From: SM1-46 sp002451215 | GTDB lineage: Bacteria; Pseudomonadota; Gammaproteobacteria; Acidiferrobacterales; Sulfurifustaceae | DNA length: 64,000 bases | Direction: 5' to 3' | Assembly: GCA_002451215.1 (NCBI GenBank) | Contig: DKBM01000048.1 | Location: 41,453 to 105,452, forward strand | Part shown: positions 53,131 to 60,703 of the stretch, in pieces | Position numbering within the stretch: position 1 is the stretch's first letter | How the letters are laid out: the number at the start of each line of letters is the position of its first letter | Notes under the pieces: generated by a model | What the model saw: the letters and a program-made list of their open reading frames with translations, nothing else | The model's database searches: none | What the model was told of the DNA's origin: nothing | Translations under genes and position numbers: made by a program

Positions 53131-53781
53131 CTAGGGCCGTCCCACGGGAAGGAGATAGAGCGGCCGCTCGTCGCGGTTCAGTCGCAACAGCTTCGCTACC
53201 GCATCGTCGTCGAACGCACCGACCGGGGTGCCACCCAGCCCGAGCGCTGTCGCCTGCAGCAAGACATTCTGCGCAACGTGCCCGGCCTCCATGTGCACGT
53301 AGCGCACTCCACGCGGACCGTACTTCTGCGTGGTGCGCCGCTCGGTTGCCGCAACGGCGATAATAGCCGGTGCGCGTCCCAGCCACTCCTGATCAAGTGC
53401 CGCAGCCGCAAGCGCCTTGCGCACATCGCCGACATGCAACTGCACCAGGCGATGCGGTCCGGGTTCATAGCGGTAGACGCCTGGCGAGAAACCCTCAACA
53501 TCGCCGACAATGAGGAGCAGCGACAACGGATAGCGAGCGCCGGCAGAAGGCGCGGTCCGGCGGCCATCCCCGGAGACTTGTCCCTGCCCTGCCCAGAGCA
53601 ATTGCCCTGCCTGCCCGATGGTAAGCGCTCGTGGTGAGAACTCGCGCAGCGAGTGCCTGGCGGAGAGCAAGCGTTCGAGGGCGCCGTCAGTGCGGGGCGG
53701 CGGCAACACGTGGGTATCAGCGTGCACGAGCGCGTCCGCCATCAAGATCAAACCGACCAACCACGGCGCGATCAGGCGCAC
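53131..53781 (-). CDS. SagB/ThcOx-type nitroreductase-fold oxidoreductase, exported
   Basis: 216 aa with a GTG start and an N-terminal signal-like helix (LIAPWLVGLILMADALVHA). The FMN-binding nitroreductase fold shows RHSLREFSPRAL, APSAGARYPLSLLLIVG, GPRGVRYVHMEAGHVAQNVLLQATALGLGGTPVGAF. SagB-type members oxidise azolines in peptide maturation, but many stand-alone proteins have other unknown redox roles; no RiPP genes are seen here. It follows the zinc-ribbon gene by 6 bp. Confidence 0.8.
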   Translation of the reverse strand: MRLIAPWLVGLILMADALVHADTHVLPPPRTDGALERLLSARHSLREFSPRALTIGQAGQLLWAGQGQVSGDGRRTAPSAGARYPLSLLLIVGDVEGFSPGVYRYEPGPHRLVQLHVGDVRKALAAAALDQEWLGRAPAIIAVAATERRTTQKYGPRGVRYVHMEAGHVAQNVLLQATALGLGGTPVGAFDDDAVAKLLRLNRDERPLYLLPVGRP

Positions 53782-53787
53782 GCGCCG

Positions 53788-54519
53788 CTAGCGCCGGCGG
53801 AACTCGAGTGCATGGCAGCGCGGGCAGCGCGGCACGTGGGCCGCGCTCTCGAGCACCAGCCGCTCTCCGCAAGCGGTGCACTCGAGCATCCCGGCCGATG
53901 CAATCTCGCCGGTTCGATAGATAACCGGCTTCGCATCTTCCCTGCGGGCCTTGAGCCAGTCGCCGAGCGCCTGGGTCGCCCCACCAAGAAACTCACTGCC
54001 GTGATCCTTCCATACATGAAACAGATCGGCAGCGCGCTCAGAGAACGCTTCGGCCCGTGACCCGATGTACTGTGCCGCACCAACCATGTCCTTTTCCACG
54101 GTCGCCGCAACGCGATCTACCGTGTCGGCTGTGTGCTCGCCGGCCGCCTTGAGTTGTTCCACCGCCTGCGTCAGCGCCGCGCGAATGTTCTCCGCACTCA
54201 GCGTCTCGCGTGCGGCACCAAGGCTCACCGCGACGCGCGCGCGCAGCTTCTCATACGCCGCAAGATCCTGGCGTTGCTCGGCGGAGGGTGGCAACAGGCG
54301 GTTGACCTCGCGCTCTGCCGCCAGCCAGTCGGCAATCGGATCGCCGCCCTGGAAGCCGCGTCGGAGGGCCCGAAAGTACGCGGCCTCGGCTATCATGCGC
54401 TCCCGCTCTGCCGCGGACACCGCTTCCGTGGCATTCGCTTTGCCCCGCGGCGTTTTGCGTGCTGGGGAACGCTTCTTCGTCGTGCTGCCTGTGGAAACGC
54501 TCTTCTTGGTACGTGCCAT
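53788..54519 (-). CDS. DUF2934/zinc-ribbon protein
   Basis: 243 aa from the ATG at 54519 (GGAGG 8 nt upstream). The N-terminus is Lys/Arg/Thr-rich (KKSVSTGSTTKKRSPARKTPRGK) like histone-H1-type tails. A DUF2934 segment follows (ERMIAEAAYFRALRRGFQGGDPIADWLAAEREV), then a long helical part, and a terminal zinc ribbon CTACGERLVLESAAHVPRCPRCH (CxxC...CxxC). Possibly a nucleic-acid-associated stress protein; this is inference from composition. Divergent from the FBP aldolase/phosphatase gene. Confidence 0.75.
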   Translation of the reverse strand: MARTKKSVSTGSTTKKRSPARKTPRGKANATEAVSAAERERMIAEAAYFRALRRGFQGGDPIADWLAAEREVNRLLPPSAEQRQDLAAYEKLRARVAVSLGAARETLSAENIRAALTQAVEQLKAAGEHTADTVDRVAATVEKDMVGAAQYIGSRAEAFSERAADLFHVWKDHGSEFLGGATQALGDWLKARREDAKPVIYRTGEIASAGMLECTACGERLVLESAAHVPRCPRCHALEFRRR

Positions 54520-54600
54520 GCGGAAACCCTCCATAGTGTCTATCTCTCTACTTGCCTAGAGAATAACGCTGTCAGTCGCGTGAGTCTCGCCCCGCCGTTT

Positions 54601-54614
54601 TTGACCGGTATCAA
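54601..54614. promoter_or_regulatory. FNR/DNR-type box upstream of FBP aldolase/phosphatase
   Basis: TTGAC-CGGT-ATCAA, a full match to TTGAY-N4-RTCAA. A -10-like CATAGT starts at 54635, about 27 nt after the box centre, close to class II activator geometry on the plus strand. The start codon is at 54691. Confidence 0.6.
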
Positions 54615-54690
54615 GGCAGTGTCCATGAAATTGCCATAGTTTCTACACATATAGAACCTGATCCGCGACCGGTTTCTCGGGAGGCATGTC

Positions 54691-55794
54691 ATGAAGACCA
54701 CGCTCAGCGTTATCAAGGCAGACATCGGATCGATTGGTGGTCATATCTGTCCGTCGCAGCAACTGCTCGCGTCGGTGCGTGAGTTTGTCCTGCAACGCGG
54801 CAAGGCGCTGCTAATCGACTCCTATGTGAGTCACACTGGCGATGACATCGCCATTCTCATGACACACCGCCGCGGCGTGAGAAGCAGCGATGTTCACAAG
54901 CTTGCCTGGGATGCCTTCGTTACCGGGACCGCGACCGCCAAGGGCCAGGGCTTGTACGGTGCGGGCCAGGACCTGCTGAAGGACGCGTTCTCGGGGAACG
55001 TGCATGGCATGGGACCGGCGGTGGCGGAAATGGAGTTCGAGGAACGCCCGAATGAACCTTTCCTTTTCTTCGCGGCCGACAAGACCGATCCCGGCGCCTT
55101 CAACCTGCCGCTCTACCTCGCGTTCGCAGATCCCATGAACACGCCGGGACTCATGCTGGCACCGGATCTGGGCAAGGGGTTCCGCTTCGTCATCATGGAC
55201 GTGAGTCATACCGAGGGTGATCGCGTCATCGAGCTGAATGCCCCCGAGGATCTCTACAGCATCGCCTCGCTGCTGCGCGACACCGAGCGTTACGTAGTGG
55301 AATCCATCTGGTCGCGGGCAGCCAACGACATCGCCGTGAGCGCCTCCACCTCGCGACTCCACAACATTGCCGGCAAGTACACCGGCAAGGATGATCCCGT
55401 AATGCTGGTACGCGTGCAGAAGAACTTCCCGGCGACCGGCGAGGTCCTGGCACCCTATGCGTTGGGGGCCTACGTCGCGGGCTGTATGCGCGGATCGCAC
55501 CAGATGCCGCTCATGCCCGTGCTGCTTGCCTCCGGCGTGAGCTACTTCGATGGTCCGCCGGTGGTGAGCTGCGCGGCATTCTGCGTGCACGAGGGCAAGC
55601 TCACGGAGCCCGTCGATGCCTTTGCCCACCCGTTCTGGGATACCGTGCGCCAGCACGTGAGCGACAAGGCGATCGACATGCGTCGGCAGGGATTCTTCGG
55701 CGCGGCCATGCTACCGATGGCCGAACTTGAATACACCGGCATCATGGAGCGACTGAAAGCGCTCGATGCTGGCTTTCGTCTGCGCTCCCAATAG
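54691..55794 (+). CDS. archaeal-type fructose-1,6-bisphosphate aldolase/phosphatase (class V FBPase)
   Basis: 367 aa, full length. The family signature blocks are present: TLSVIKADIGSIGGH, the metal-binding HTGDDIAILMTH, GLYGAGQDLLKDAFSGNVHGMGPAVAEMEFEERPNEP, NLPLYLAFADPMNT, and GCMRGSHQMPLMPV. The aldolase residues are also present: Tyr and Schiff-base Lys in YTGKDDPV (residues 230 and 233) and Tyr348. The enzyme is therefore predicted to be bifunctional, making fructose 6-phosphate from triose phosphates in one direction (gluconeogenesis or CO2 fixation). Common in archaea and deep-branching bacteria; in proteobacteria it is mostly in chemolithotrophs, which suggests transfer. GGGAGG before the ATG. 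Confidence 0.9.
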   Translation: MKTTLSVIKADIGSIGGHICPSQQLLASVREFVLQRGKALLIDSYVSHTGDDIAILMTHRRGVRSSDVHKLAWDAFVTGTATAKGQGLYGAGQDLLKDAFSGNVHGMGPAVAEMEFEERPNEPFLFFAADKTDPGAFNLPLYLAFADPMNTPGLMLAPDLGKGFRFVIMDVSHTEGDRVIELNAPEDLYSIASLLRDTERYVVESIWSRAANDIAVSASTSRLHNIAGKYTGKDDPVMLVRVQKNFPATGEVLAPYALGAYVAGCMRGSHQMPLMPVLLASGVSYFDGPPVVSCAAFCVHEGKLTEPVDAFAHPFWDTVRQHVSDKAIDMRRQGFFGAAMLPMAELEYTGIMERLKALDAGFRLRSQ

Positions 55795-55828
55795 GATTCA
55801 GCGCCTGCGCCGCATCAGCAGGTTCGGC

Positions 55829-56293
55829 TCAGTGGCTGAACGCCCCGTGTCGCGTGCGGCCCATGAGGCGCGCGAACTCCTCGCCGTCCACGCACACGAG
55901 CTCCTCGTGATCGCCGGACTCGAAGAAGACTTCCGGCTCGCCAAGCAGGGCGTCATCCACGATGGTATCGAGCTGATAGGCCTCGCCGAACGGCGGAACC
56001 GCGCCGGGCTCGCAGTCGCCAAACAACTGGTCAAGCATCCCTTCCGGAGCGAGCTTGAGCTCACGCCCCAGTACCTGCGAGAGCTTCTCGATCTCCACAT
56101 ACCGGTCGGCCGGGACGACCGCCATGACATAACCGTGCGCGTCGGCGAGCACCACCGCCTTGGCGATGCAGGCTGGTGATACGTGCGCTGCCGCCGCGGT
56201 TTCCCTGCTCGATGCACTGTGCGCATGCCGCATCACCGCGTACGGGACGTGATGCTGCTGAAGCAAATCGACGATTGAATGGGCAATGGCCAT
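55829..56293 (-). CDS. YbaK/EbsC-type aminoacyl-tRNA deacylase domain protein
   Basis: 154 aa. AHSIVDLLQQHHVPYAVMRHAHSASSRETAAAAHVSPACIAKAVVLAD with the conserved Lys, followed by YVMAVVPADRYVEIEKLSQVLG and GAVPPFGE (the GxxPPFG motif). Such stand-alone domains remove wrongly attached amino acids from tRNA. A perfect AAGGAGG precedes the ATG. Confidence 0.88.
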   Translation of the reverse strand: MAIAHSIVDLLQQHHVPYAVMRHAHSASSRETAAAAHVSPACIAKAVVLADAHGYVMAVVPADRYVEIEKLSQVLGRELKLAPEGMLDQLFGDCEPGAVPPFGEAYQLDTIVDDALLGEPEVFFESGDHEELVCVDGEEFARLMGRTRHGAFSH

Positions 56294-56319
56294 CGCTGTC
56301 CTCCTTGCGCGATCATCCG

Positions 56320-56679
56320 TCAGGAGACGATCAATCGCAGTTTCTCTCGAATCGGAACACTGGCCGCCGTGGCAGCGTCCAGCACGGCACGCAATTCACC
56401 AAGTGTGCCGGAGTCGGAATCCAGACACATGAGCCCGGCGCCATCCCGTGCCGCGCGCACCACCATCGCATGCAGGCGGTGATAAGTCCTGTCCCCGTCT
56501 GGCCCGAGGACGATCGAAAGAACCAGCGGCTCGTTTACGGGCAGCGAGCGACCGGCAGTTTCGATAAATGCACCACCGAGACTGAGGTCGCGCAATATCG
56601 CTGGAAATGACTTGTGTACTCGCGAGTGCACGGTCACTCTCGCGGGCAACTGCTTGCGTTCGCTCCAGCGGTGTTCCAC
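56320..56679 (-). CDS. PilZ domain protein
   Basis: 119 aa. The c-di-GMP-binding motifs are visible as the N-terminal ERKQLPARV (RxxxR) and DLSLGGAFIET (D/NxSxxG). The GTG at 56679 is preferred because GGAGG lies 5 nt upstream; a GTG two codons earlier overlaps this ribosome site. Small stand-alone PilZ proteins act as c-di-GMP effectors for motility or secretion. Separated from the DUF1496 gene by a region with an FNR-like box. Confidence 0.85.
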   Translation of the reverse strand: MEHRWSERKQLPARVTVHSRVHKSFPAILRDLSLGGAFIETAGRSLPVNEPLVLSIVLGPDGDRTYHRLHAMVVRAARDGAGLMCLDSDSGTLGELRAVLDAATAASVPIREKLRLIVS

Positions 56680-56740
56680 GGGCACCTCCGTCGCGCAGCT
56701 ATAGCTGTTTGTATACTATCGATACCGGGACAATGGCACT

Positions 56741-56754
56741 TTGATTTCCGTCAA
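56741..56754. promoter_or_regulatory. FNR/DNR-type box between PilZ and DUF1496-MJ1316 genes
   Basis: TTGAT-TTCC-GTCAA. In plus orientation a GATGAT -10-like hexamer starts at 56777, 29.5 nt after the box centre, which is the class II FNR spacing. On the minus strand GATAGT near 56720 could serve the PilZ gene. Confidence 0.6.
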
Positions 56755-56890
56755 GCCATGTGGCCCGGGTTGGCGCGATGATTTAATAAGCAAGAATCCA
56801 GGTGAGTCTGATAGGAGCGCATATGTGGCGGCTGATAAGCAAAACTAATGAGCCGCAGACTTGCAGCTCCCAGGTGACAGGAGAAATCCC

Positions 56891-57130
56891 ATGACCAAGG
56901 GCCACGTTTCACATGCCCCACAAGTCGGTGCCCCGGATCCGGAGCTCAAGAACTCGCCGATCTTTGATGAGGCCGACGACGAGTCACTATCGCTCGATCT
57001 CGAGCTCGAAACCGGCACGTGTTACTTCAACAACGAACGCTACGCGCTGGGTGACTACGTCCTGAGTGGCACTGAGCTGCTGCGCTGCGAGGGCCGCGGA
57101 GTGTGGGTGCGGACCGGCGAATCGCGCTAG
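56891..57130 (+). CDS. DUF1496-like small protein
   Basis: 79 aa, with AGGAG before the ATG. The acidic N-terminal half (PIFDEADDESLSLDLELE) is followed by a compact segment CYFNNERYALGDYVLSGTELLRCEGRGVWVRTG, resembling DUF1496 (C-Y-x-N ... G ... C). Two cysteines could form a disulfide or bind a metal. Function unknown. Co-transcribed with the MJ1316 gene (3-bp gap). Confidence 0.6.
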   Translation: MTKGHVSHAPQVGAPDPELKNSPIFDEADDESLSLDLELETGTCYFNNERYALGDYVLSGTELLRCEGRGVWVRTGESR

Positions 57131-57133
57131 CGC

Positions 57134-57394
57134 GTGCAGCCGATCCATAAGTTGTTATCGCGCATTCGCTGGGATCCGCGCTTCGGGGCCGGCCGTTTCG
57201 CCATCGGTTACTACGATCGGGTGGAGCGCGCCATCCTGATCGTGCCACTTGGCGAGCTGCATTTTCCGCCTGGCCAGCGCCGTGTTTTCGAGCTGTATGA
57301 TCCTGATGGCGCCCTACACCGCATTCCCTTCCACCGGGTGCGCGCGGTCTACCGGGACGGGCGGCCGATCTGGCGTCGACCGATACCCGCCTAG
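57134..57394 (+). CDS. MJ1316/DUF504 RNA cyclic-group end recognition domain protein
   Basis: 86 aa, GTG start. The whole protein is one domain: HKLLSRIRWDPRFGAGRFAIGYYDRV, then IVPLGELHF, then IPFHRVRAVYRDGRPIWRR, matching the DUF504/MJ1316 pattern (LxRIxWD, IGYxDR, IPxHRI, VWxR). By established domain analysis this family is thought to recognise RNA with cyclic phosphate ends. The RtcB ligase that seals such ends is encoded 5.7 kb away with archease. The 3' end overlaps the convergent DUF6763 gene by 4 bp. Confidence 0.8.
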   Translation: MQPIHKLLSRIRWDPRFGAGRFAIGYYDRVERAILIVPLGELHFPPGQRRVFELYDPDGALHRIPFHRVRAVYRDGRPIWRRPIPA

Positions 57395-57723
57395 TCTTCC
57401 TCTTCCGTCCGCTCCTCCGATTCCTGCGACGTGGAGGTTTCGTTGAGTGGCTCGGCCCAGTCCCCCGGCTGCATTTCGGTTTCCGTGTAACCGAGGTCAT
57501 CGCGCTCGATGTCGTCCATCGGACCGGTCCAGTCTTCTGGCGTCTCAATCGTCTCGAGCGCCATGTCCGGCCAGTCTTCGGCGTCGATTTCCTCGAGATC
57601 GCCATCAAAGTGCTGTACTTCGATGGTTCCGGCCTCCTCGTCGACGGCGGTGACCTGGAACGATTGCCCCTTGTCGAGGTGCCGGTACCACTGGCTGATT
57701 ATCGGCGGTTGTTGTATGCCCAT
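57391..57723 (-). CDS. DUF6763-type small acidic protein
   Basis: 110 aa from the ATG at 57723 (AGGGGAA upstream). GIQQPPIISQWYRHLDKGQSFQVTAVDEEAGTIEVQHFDGDLEEIDAEDW is followed by an acidic tail with EDWTGPMDDIERDDLGYTETEM, the pattern of a small proteobacterial family of unknown function. Third in the PRTase-hydrolase-DUF6763 run. Confidence 0.7.
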   Translation of the reverse strand: MGIQQPPIISQWYRHLDKGQSFQVTAVDEEAGTIEVQHFDGDLEEIDAEDWPDMALETIETPEDWTGPMDDIERDDLGYTETEMQPGDWAEPLNETSTSQESEERTEEED

Positions 57724-57743
57724 GGCTGTTCCCCTTGTGACGC

Positions 57744-58409
57744 TCAATTGCCCTGCGCGACACCCAAATGGCGCGCGAACCACCCGGCCGCGAGTTTCGC
57801 GACTTCATCGAGCGTGCCGGGTTCCTCAAAAAGATGGGTCGCGCCGGGAACAATATGCAGTTCCTTGCGCCCCGTGAGTCGCGCGTAGGCCGACTGGTTC
57901 AGTTCGATCACCACATCGTCGTTGCCCCCGACGATCAGCAACACCGGCGCGCGCACCTCCGGCAGTTCTGCCATGGCGAGGTCGGGCCTGCCGCCACGCG
58001 ATACCACGGCGCGGACCGTATCGCCGAGAGCCGCGGCGGCCTTGAGCGCCGCGGCAGCCCCGGTGCTTGCGCCAAAATAGCCGAGCGCCAACCCTTGCGT
58101 CCGGGCCTGTTCCCGAACCCAAGTGGTTGCCCCGAGCAGGCGGCGCGTAAGCAACTCGATATCGAAGCGCATCGCGTAGTCCCGGTCCTCGATCTCGGTC
58201 AACAGATCGAACAACAGTGTGGCAAGACCCGCATCGGCAAGGCGCTCGGCCACGAAGCGATTGCGAGTACTGAGACGGCTGCTGCCGCTGCCGTGCGCGA
58301 ACAGCACAATGCCCCTGGCACCAGCCGCAAGCGTGAGCGCGCCCTTGTGAATCTCGCCATCGAGCGGGATTGCCACCTGCACCTCAACCGCGCGATCAAT
58401 CACCGTCAT
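57744..58409 (-). CDS. dienelactone-hydrolase-like alpha/beta hydrolase
   Basis: 221 aa. ARGIVLFAHGSGSSRLSTRNRFVAERLADAGLATLLFDLLTEIED is followed by the nucleophile elbow GYFGASTGAAAAL (Ser in GAST-G), a late Asp (GGNDDVV) and His (GATHLF), so the triad is complete. It starts 2 nt after the PRTase 1 stop. In many bacteria this hydrolase type is adjacent or fused to the same PRTase family, so the two probably act together; the substrate is unknown. Confidence 0.85.
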   Translation of the reverse strand: MTVIDRAVEVQVAIPLDGEIHKGALTLAAGARGIVLFAHGSGSSRLSTRNRFVAERLADAGLATLLFDLLTEIEDRDYAMRFDIELLTRRLLGATTWVREQARTQGLALGYFGASTGAAAALKAAAALGDTVRAVVSRGGRPDLAMAELPEVRAPVLLIVGGNDDVVIELNQSAYARLTGRKELHIVPGATHLFEEPGTLDEVAKLAAGWFARHLGVAQGN

Positions 58410-58411
58410 GG

Positions 58412-59062
58412 TCAGGCCTCCAGCGCCGCTTTGCCGGCCGCGCGTTGCATGAGCGCCACCACTTCGCTGTCGCTTACCTGCGGGAAGTCGTCGTAGTAGG
58501 CGCCGACCGCGCCGAGAAAGTACTCCCCGTCGTCCAGTGTGACGACTGCTTCCACCTCGCGGCGCAACCGAGCCACTGTATCGGCCGGCGCCACCGGTAC
58601 GGCAACCACCGTACGCGCCGGTGAGCGCTGCTTCACGTCGCGGATGGCGGCAAACATGGTGAGCCCGGTAGCGATGCCGTCGTCCACCAGGATCGCGAGC
58701 TTGCCGGCGAGCGGCAACGGCGCGCGCCCTCCGAGATAGAGCTGTCGGCGGCGCTTGGCCTCGGCCTGCTCGCGATCCACCGCGCTGCGAAACCAGTCCG
58801 GATCTACGCGCCGCACTTCAGCCTCGTTGGCAGCGAGTTCGCCGCTTTCGGCGACCGCCGCAATGGCATATTCCGGCTGCTGCGGGTGCCCGATCTTCCG
58901 CGGAATAACCAGGTCGAGCGGCATGCCCAGACCCTCGGCAACCTCTATACCGAGCACCACGCCGCCGCGCGGCAGCGCCAGCACCACGCCCGCCTCGCCC
59001 CGGTACTCCGAGAGGGCCGCGGAGAGTTGCTTGCCGGCATCGGTTCGGTCGCGAAACCGCAT
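58412..59062 (-). CDS. phosphoribosyltransferase-family protein 1
   Basis: 216 aa from the ATG at 59062 (GAGGAG upstream). RFRDRTDAGKQLSAAL, VLALPRGGVVLGIEVAEGL, the PRPP-binding loop LAILVDDGIATGLTM, and VAVPVAP. It belongs to the type I PRTase fold group often linked to dienelactone hydrolase. The base substrate is unknown. A perfect FNR box lies 86 bp upstream. Paralogue of the gene at 61933. Confidence 0.85.
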   Translation of the reverse strand: MRFRDRTDAGKQLSAALSEYRGEAGVVLALPRGGVVLGIEVAEGLGMPLDLVIPRKIGHPQQPEYAIAAVAESGELAANEAEVRRVDPDWFRSAVDREQAEAKRRRQLYLGGRAPLPLAGKLAILVDDGIATGLTMFAAIRDVKQRSPARTVVAVPVAPADTVARLRREVEAVVTLDDGEYFLGAVGAYYDDFPQVSDSEVVALMQRAAGKAALEA

Positions 59063-59147
59063 CGCACGCTCCTCACTGCCTGACACAACCGGCGCCCATT
59101 GCGCGCGCCTGCCACACTTCAGGCTACGCGCCTGCGAACCGGCACTT

Positions 59148-59161
59148 CATTGATCTCGATC
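59148..59161. promoter_or_regulatory. FNR/ANR box (perfect) upstream of PRTase 1
   Basis: TTGAT-CTCG-ATCAA, identical to the FNR/ANR consensus. It lies in the 126-bp gap between the amrA end and the PRTase 1 start on the minus strand. Confidence 0.7.
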
Positions 59162-59188
59162 AACAACGCGTGTGTGCGTGCCGATTCC

Positions 59189-59767
59189 CTACGGGATGGA
59201 CTCCGAGGTGTAGCGGCTGACGCGCAGCGTGGCAGACCAATAATCAGCGGGAAGGCCGGCCTTGCGCTTCAGATGTCGCAGGAACTCGACCGGATCCGGG
59301 AGCTGCTCCCACACCGATGGAAGGAAGGTGCCCCGGCGTGCGCCCTCCTCCAACACCAGCCCATCGAGGCTCGGACGGATCTGCGCGAGCAGGTCCTTTT
59401 CCGAGCCGAACTGAATGGGTTCTGGCGCCGACAGCAGCGAGAGATGAATATCGAGCCGCTCGAATTCGGCACGCTCCAGTGGCGCAAAGCGCGGATCCTC
59501 GAAGGCCGCGCTATAGGCGTTCGAAGCCACGTCCTCAACCAGTGCGCGACGCGCCTCGAGCGTTCCGATGCACCCGCGCAGCTGCGCGTCGATCGTGAGG
59601 GTCACGAACGTGGCACGCGTCATGCGAAGCGGCTGGGGGAAATCCCCGGCACGGACTTTCAGTCGATCGCCGGTCAACCCTGCTTGGATCGAACGCGCCG
59701 CCAGGCTGAGGAGTTCCTGGCGATGCGCCGCCGTGAGAACGGAATCAGTTGATGGCATAGGCGCCAT
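59189..59767 (-). CDS. amrA: AmmeMemoRadiSam system protein A (AMMECR1 domain)
   Basis: 192 aa. The AMMECR1 hallmark LRGCIGTLE is present (TIDAQLRGCIGTLEARRALVEDVASNAYSAAFEDPRFAPL), followed by DIHLSLLSAPEPI and the C-terminal LPSVWEQLPDPVEFL. The ATG at 59767 follows GGTGGTGGG; the ATG three codons later (59758) is possible. It overlaps the amrB 3' end. The biochemical role of this conserved trio is not established. Confidence 0.88.
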   Translation of the reverse strand: MAPMPSTDSVLTAAHRQELLSLAARSIQAGLTGDRLKVRAGDFPQPLRMTRATFVTLTIDAQLRGCIGTLEARRALVEDVASNAYSAAFEDPRFAPLERAEFERLDIHLSLLSAPEPIQFGSEKDLLAQIRPSLDGLVLEEGARRGTFLPSVWEQLPDPVEFLRHLKRKAGLPADYWSATLRVSRYTSESIP

Positions 59768-60530
59768 AACCCACCACCTGGTCACGTGGACCGGCCGTAT
59801 CGCCTGAATTTCGCAGATCCAGCGTCCGAATCGAAAGCCCGCGCTGGCGCGCCACATAAAGCAGACCGCTCACCGGTACGCGCCCGCAAGCGTCGTCGAA
59901 ATCGAGATCCTCGAAACGCAGGCTCTCGATCGCTCGCGACGTGGCGGCATCCATGCGCCGTGCCGTCTGATAGTCGTGGTAGTGGGAAAGGTCGGAGCTG
60001 ATGACGATTAGCGTCTCCGGTCCGCCCCAGAGCCGCTCCAGCACCTCGCCCACCTGCGCTGCGGAGGCGTCTCCCACCACCAGAGGCACCAGGCGAAACT
60101 CGCCAAGCGCCTCCTGCAGGAATGGCAGGTGCACTTCAAGGCTGTGCTCGCGCGCGTGCGGCGCATCCAGCACCTGCACCTGCGGGAGATTCTTGAGTGC
60201 CGCAACAGCCTCCCTGTCGATCGGCACGTTCCCGAGGGGCGTGGCGAAGAAGTCACTCGAGGGCAAGGCAAGTCCCGAGAACGCCACACGATGCGCGGGC
60301 CCGAGCAGCACGACGCGGCTGATAGCGCCGCGTGCGGCCTTCAGCAGCGCGTATGCCGATGCCGCCACCGGCCCGGAATAGATATATCCCGCGTGCGGCG
60401 CAATAATCGCCTTGGGCGTCCCGCCCGCGGTCTCCGCTGCCGCGAGGTACTGCGAAACCATGCCGCGCAGTTCACGCGGATCGTCGGGATAGAACATTCC
60501 GGCAACGGCCGGCTGGCGCACGCTGGGCAT
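59745..60530 (-). CDS. amrB: AmmeMemoRadiSam system protein B (MEMO domain)
   Basis: 261 aa from the ATG at 60530. MEMO/LigB-like fold: RQPAVAGMFYPDDPREL, AIIAPHAGYIYSGPVAASAYALL, VVLLGPAHR, EHSLEVHLPFLQ, and VISSDLSHYHDY, with conserved His residues of the dioxygenase-like pocket. First of the amrB-amrA pair, divergent from amrS. Confidence 0.92.
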   Translation of the reverse strand: MPSVRQPAVAGMFYPDDPRELRGMVSQYLAAAETAGGTPKAIIAPHAGYIYSGPVAASAYALLKAARGAISRVVLLGPAHRVAFSGLALPSSDFFATPLGNVPIDREAVAALKNLPQVQVLDAPHAREHSLEVHLPFLQEALGEFRLVPLVVGDASAAQVGEVLERLWGGPETLIVISSDLSHYHDYQTARRMDAATSRAIESLRFEDLDFDDACGRVPVSGLLYVARQRGLSIRTLDLRNSGDTAGPRDQVVGYGAYAIN

Positions 60531-60628
60531 ACTCAATACGGCGAAAAGTAGTCGCTTATACGCTTATACAATGATCCCGCCGGACAGTGTTTTCAAGCGA
60601 TGCACGCTGCGCGTAGCATTGAATTGCG

Positions 60629-60652
60629 GCGTCCGCGGACGCATCTATAGAT
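60629..60652. promoter_or_regulatory. back-to-back palindromes between amrB and amrS
   Basis: A perfect 14-bp palindrome GCGTCCGCGGACGC (60629-60642) is directly followed by a perfect 10-bp palindrome ATCTATAGAT (60643-60652). They sit in the middle of the 173-bp divergent region and could be an operator for one or both genes. Confidence 0.35.
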
Positions 60653-60703
60653 CAGTAACCAAGCGATTCGGTCACGTAACAGCCGTCGCGAGGTGCCACT
60701 CCG

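Noticed and set aside
53131..53781. SagB-type protein as evidence for a RiPP biosynthesis cluster
   Set aside because: No precursor peptide, cyclodehydratase or exporter is adjacent; the protein has an export signal and sits with a zinc-ribbon gene.
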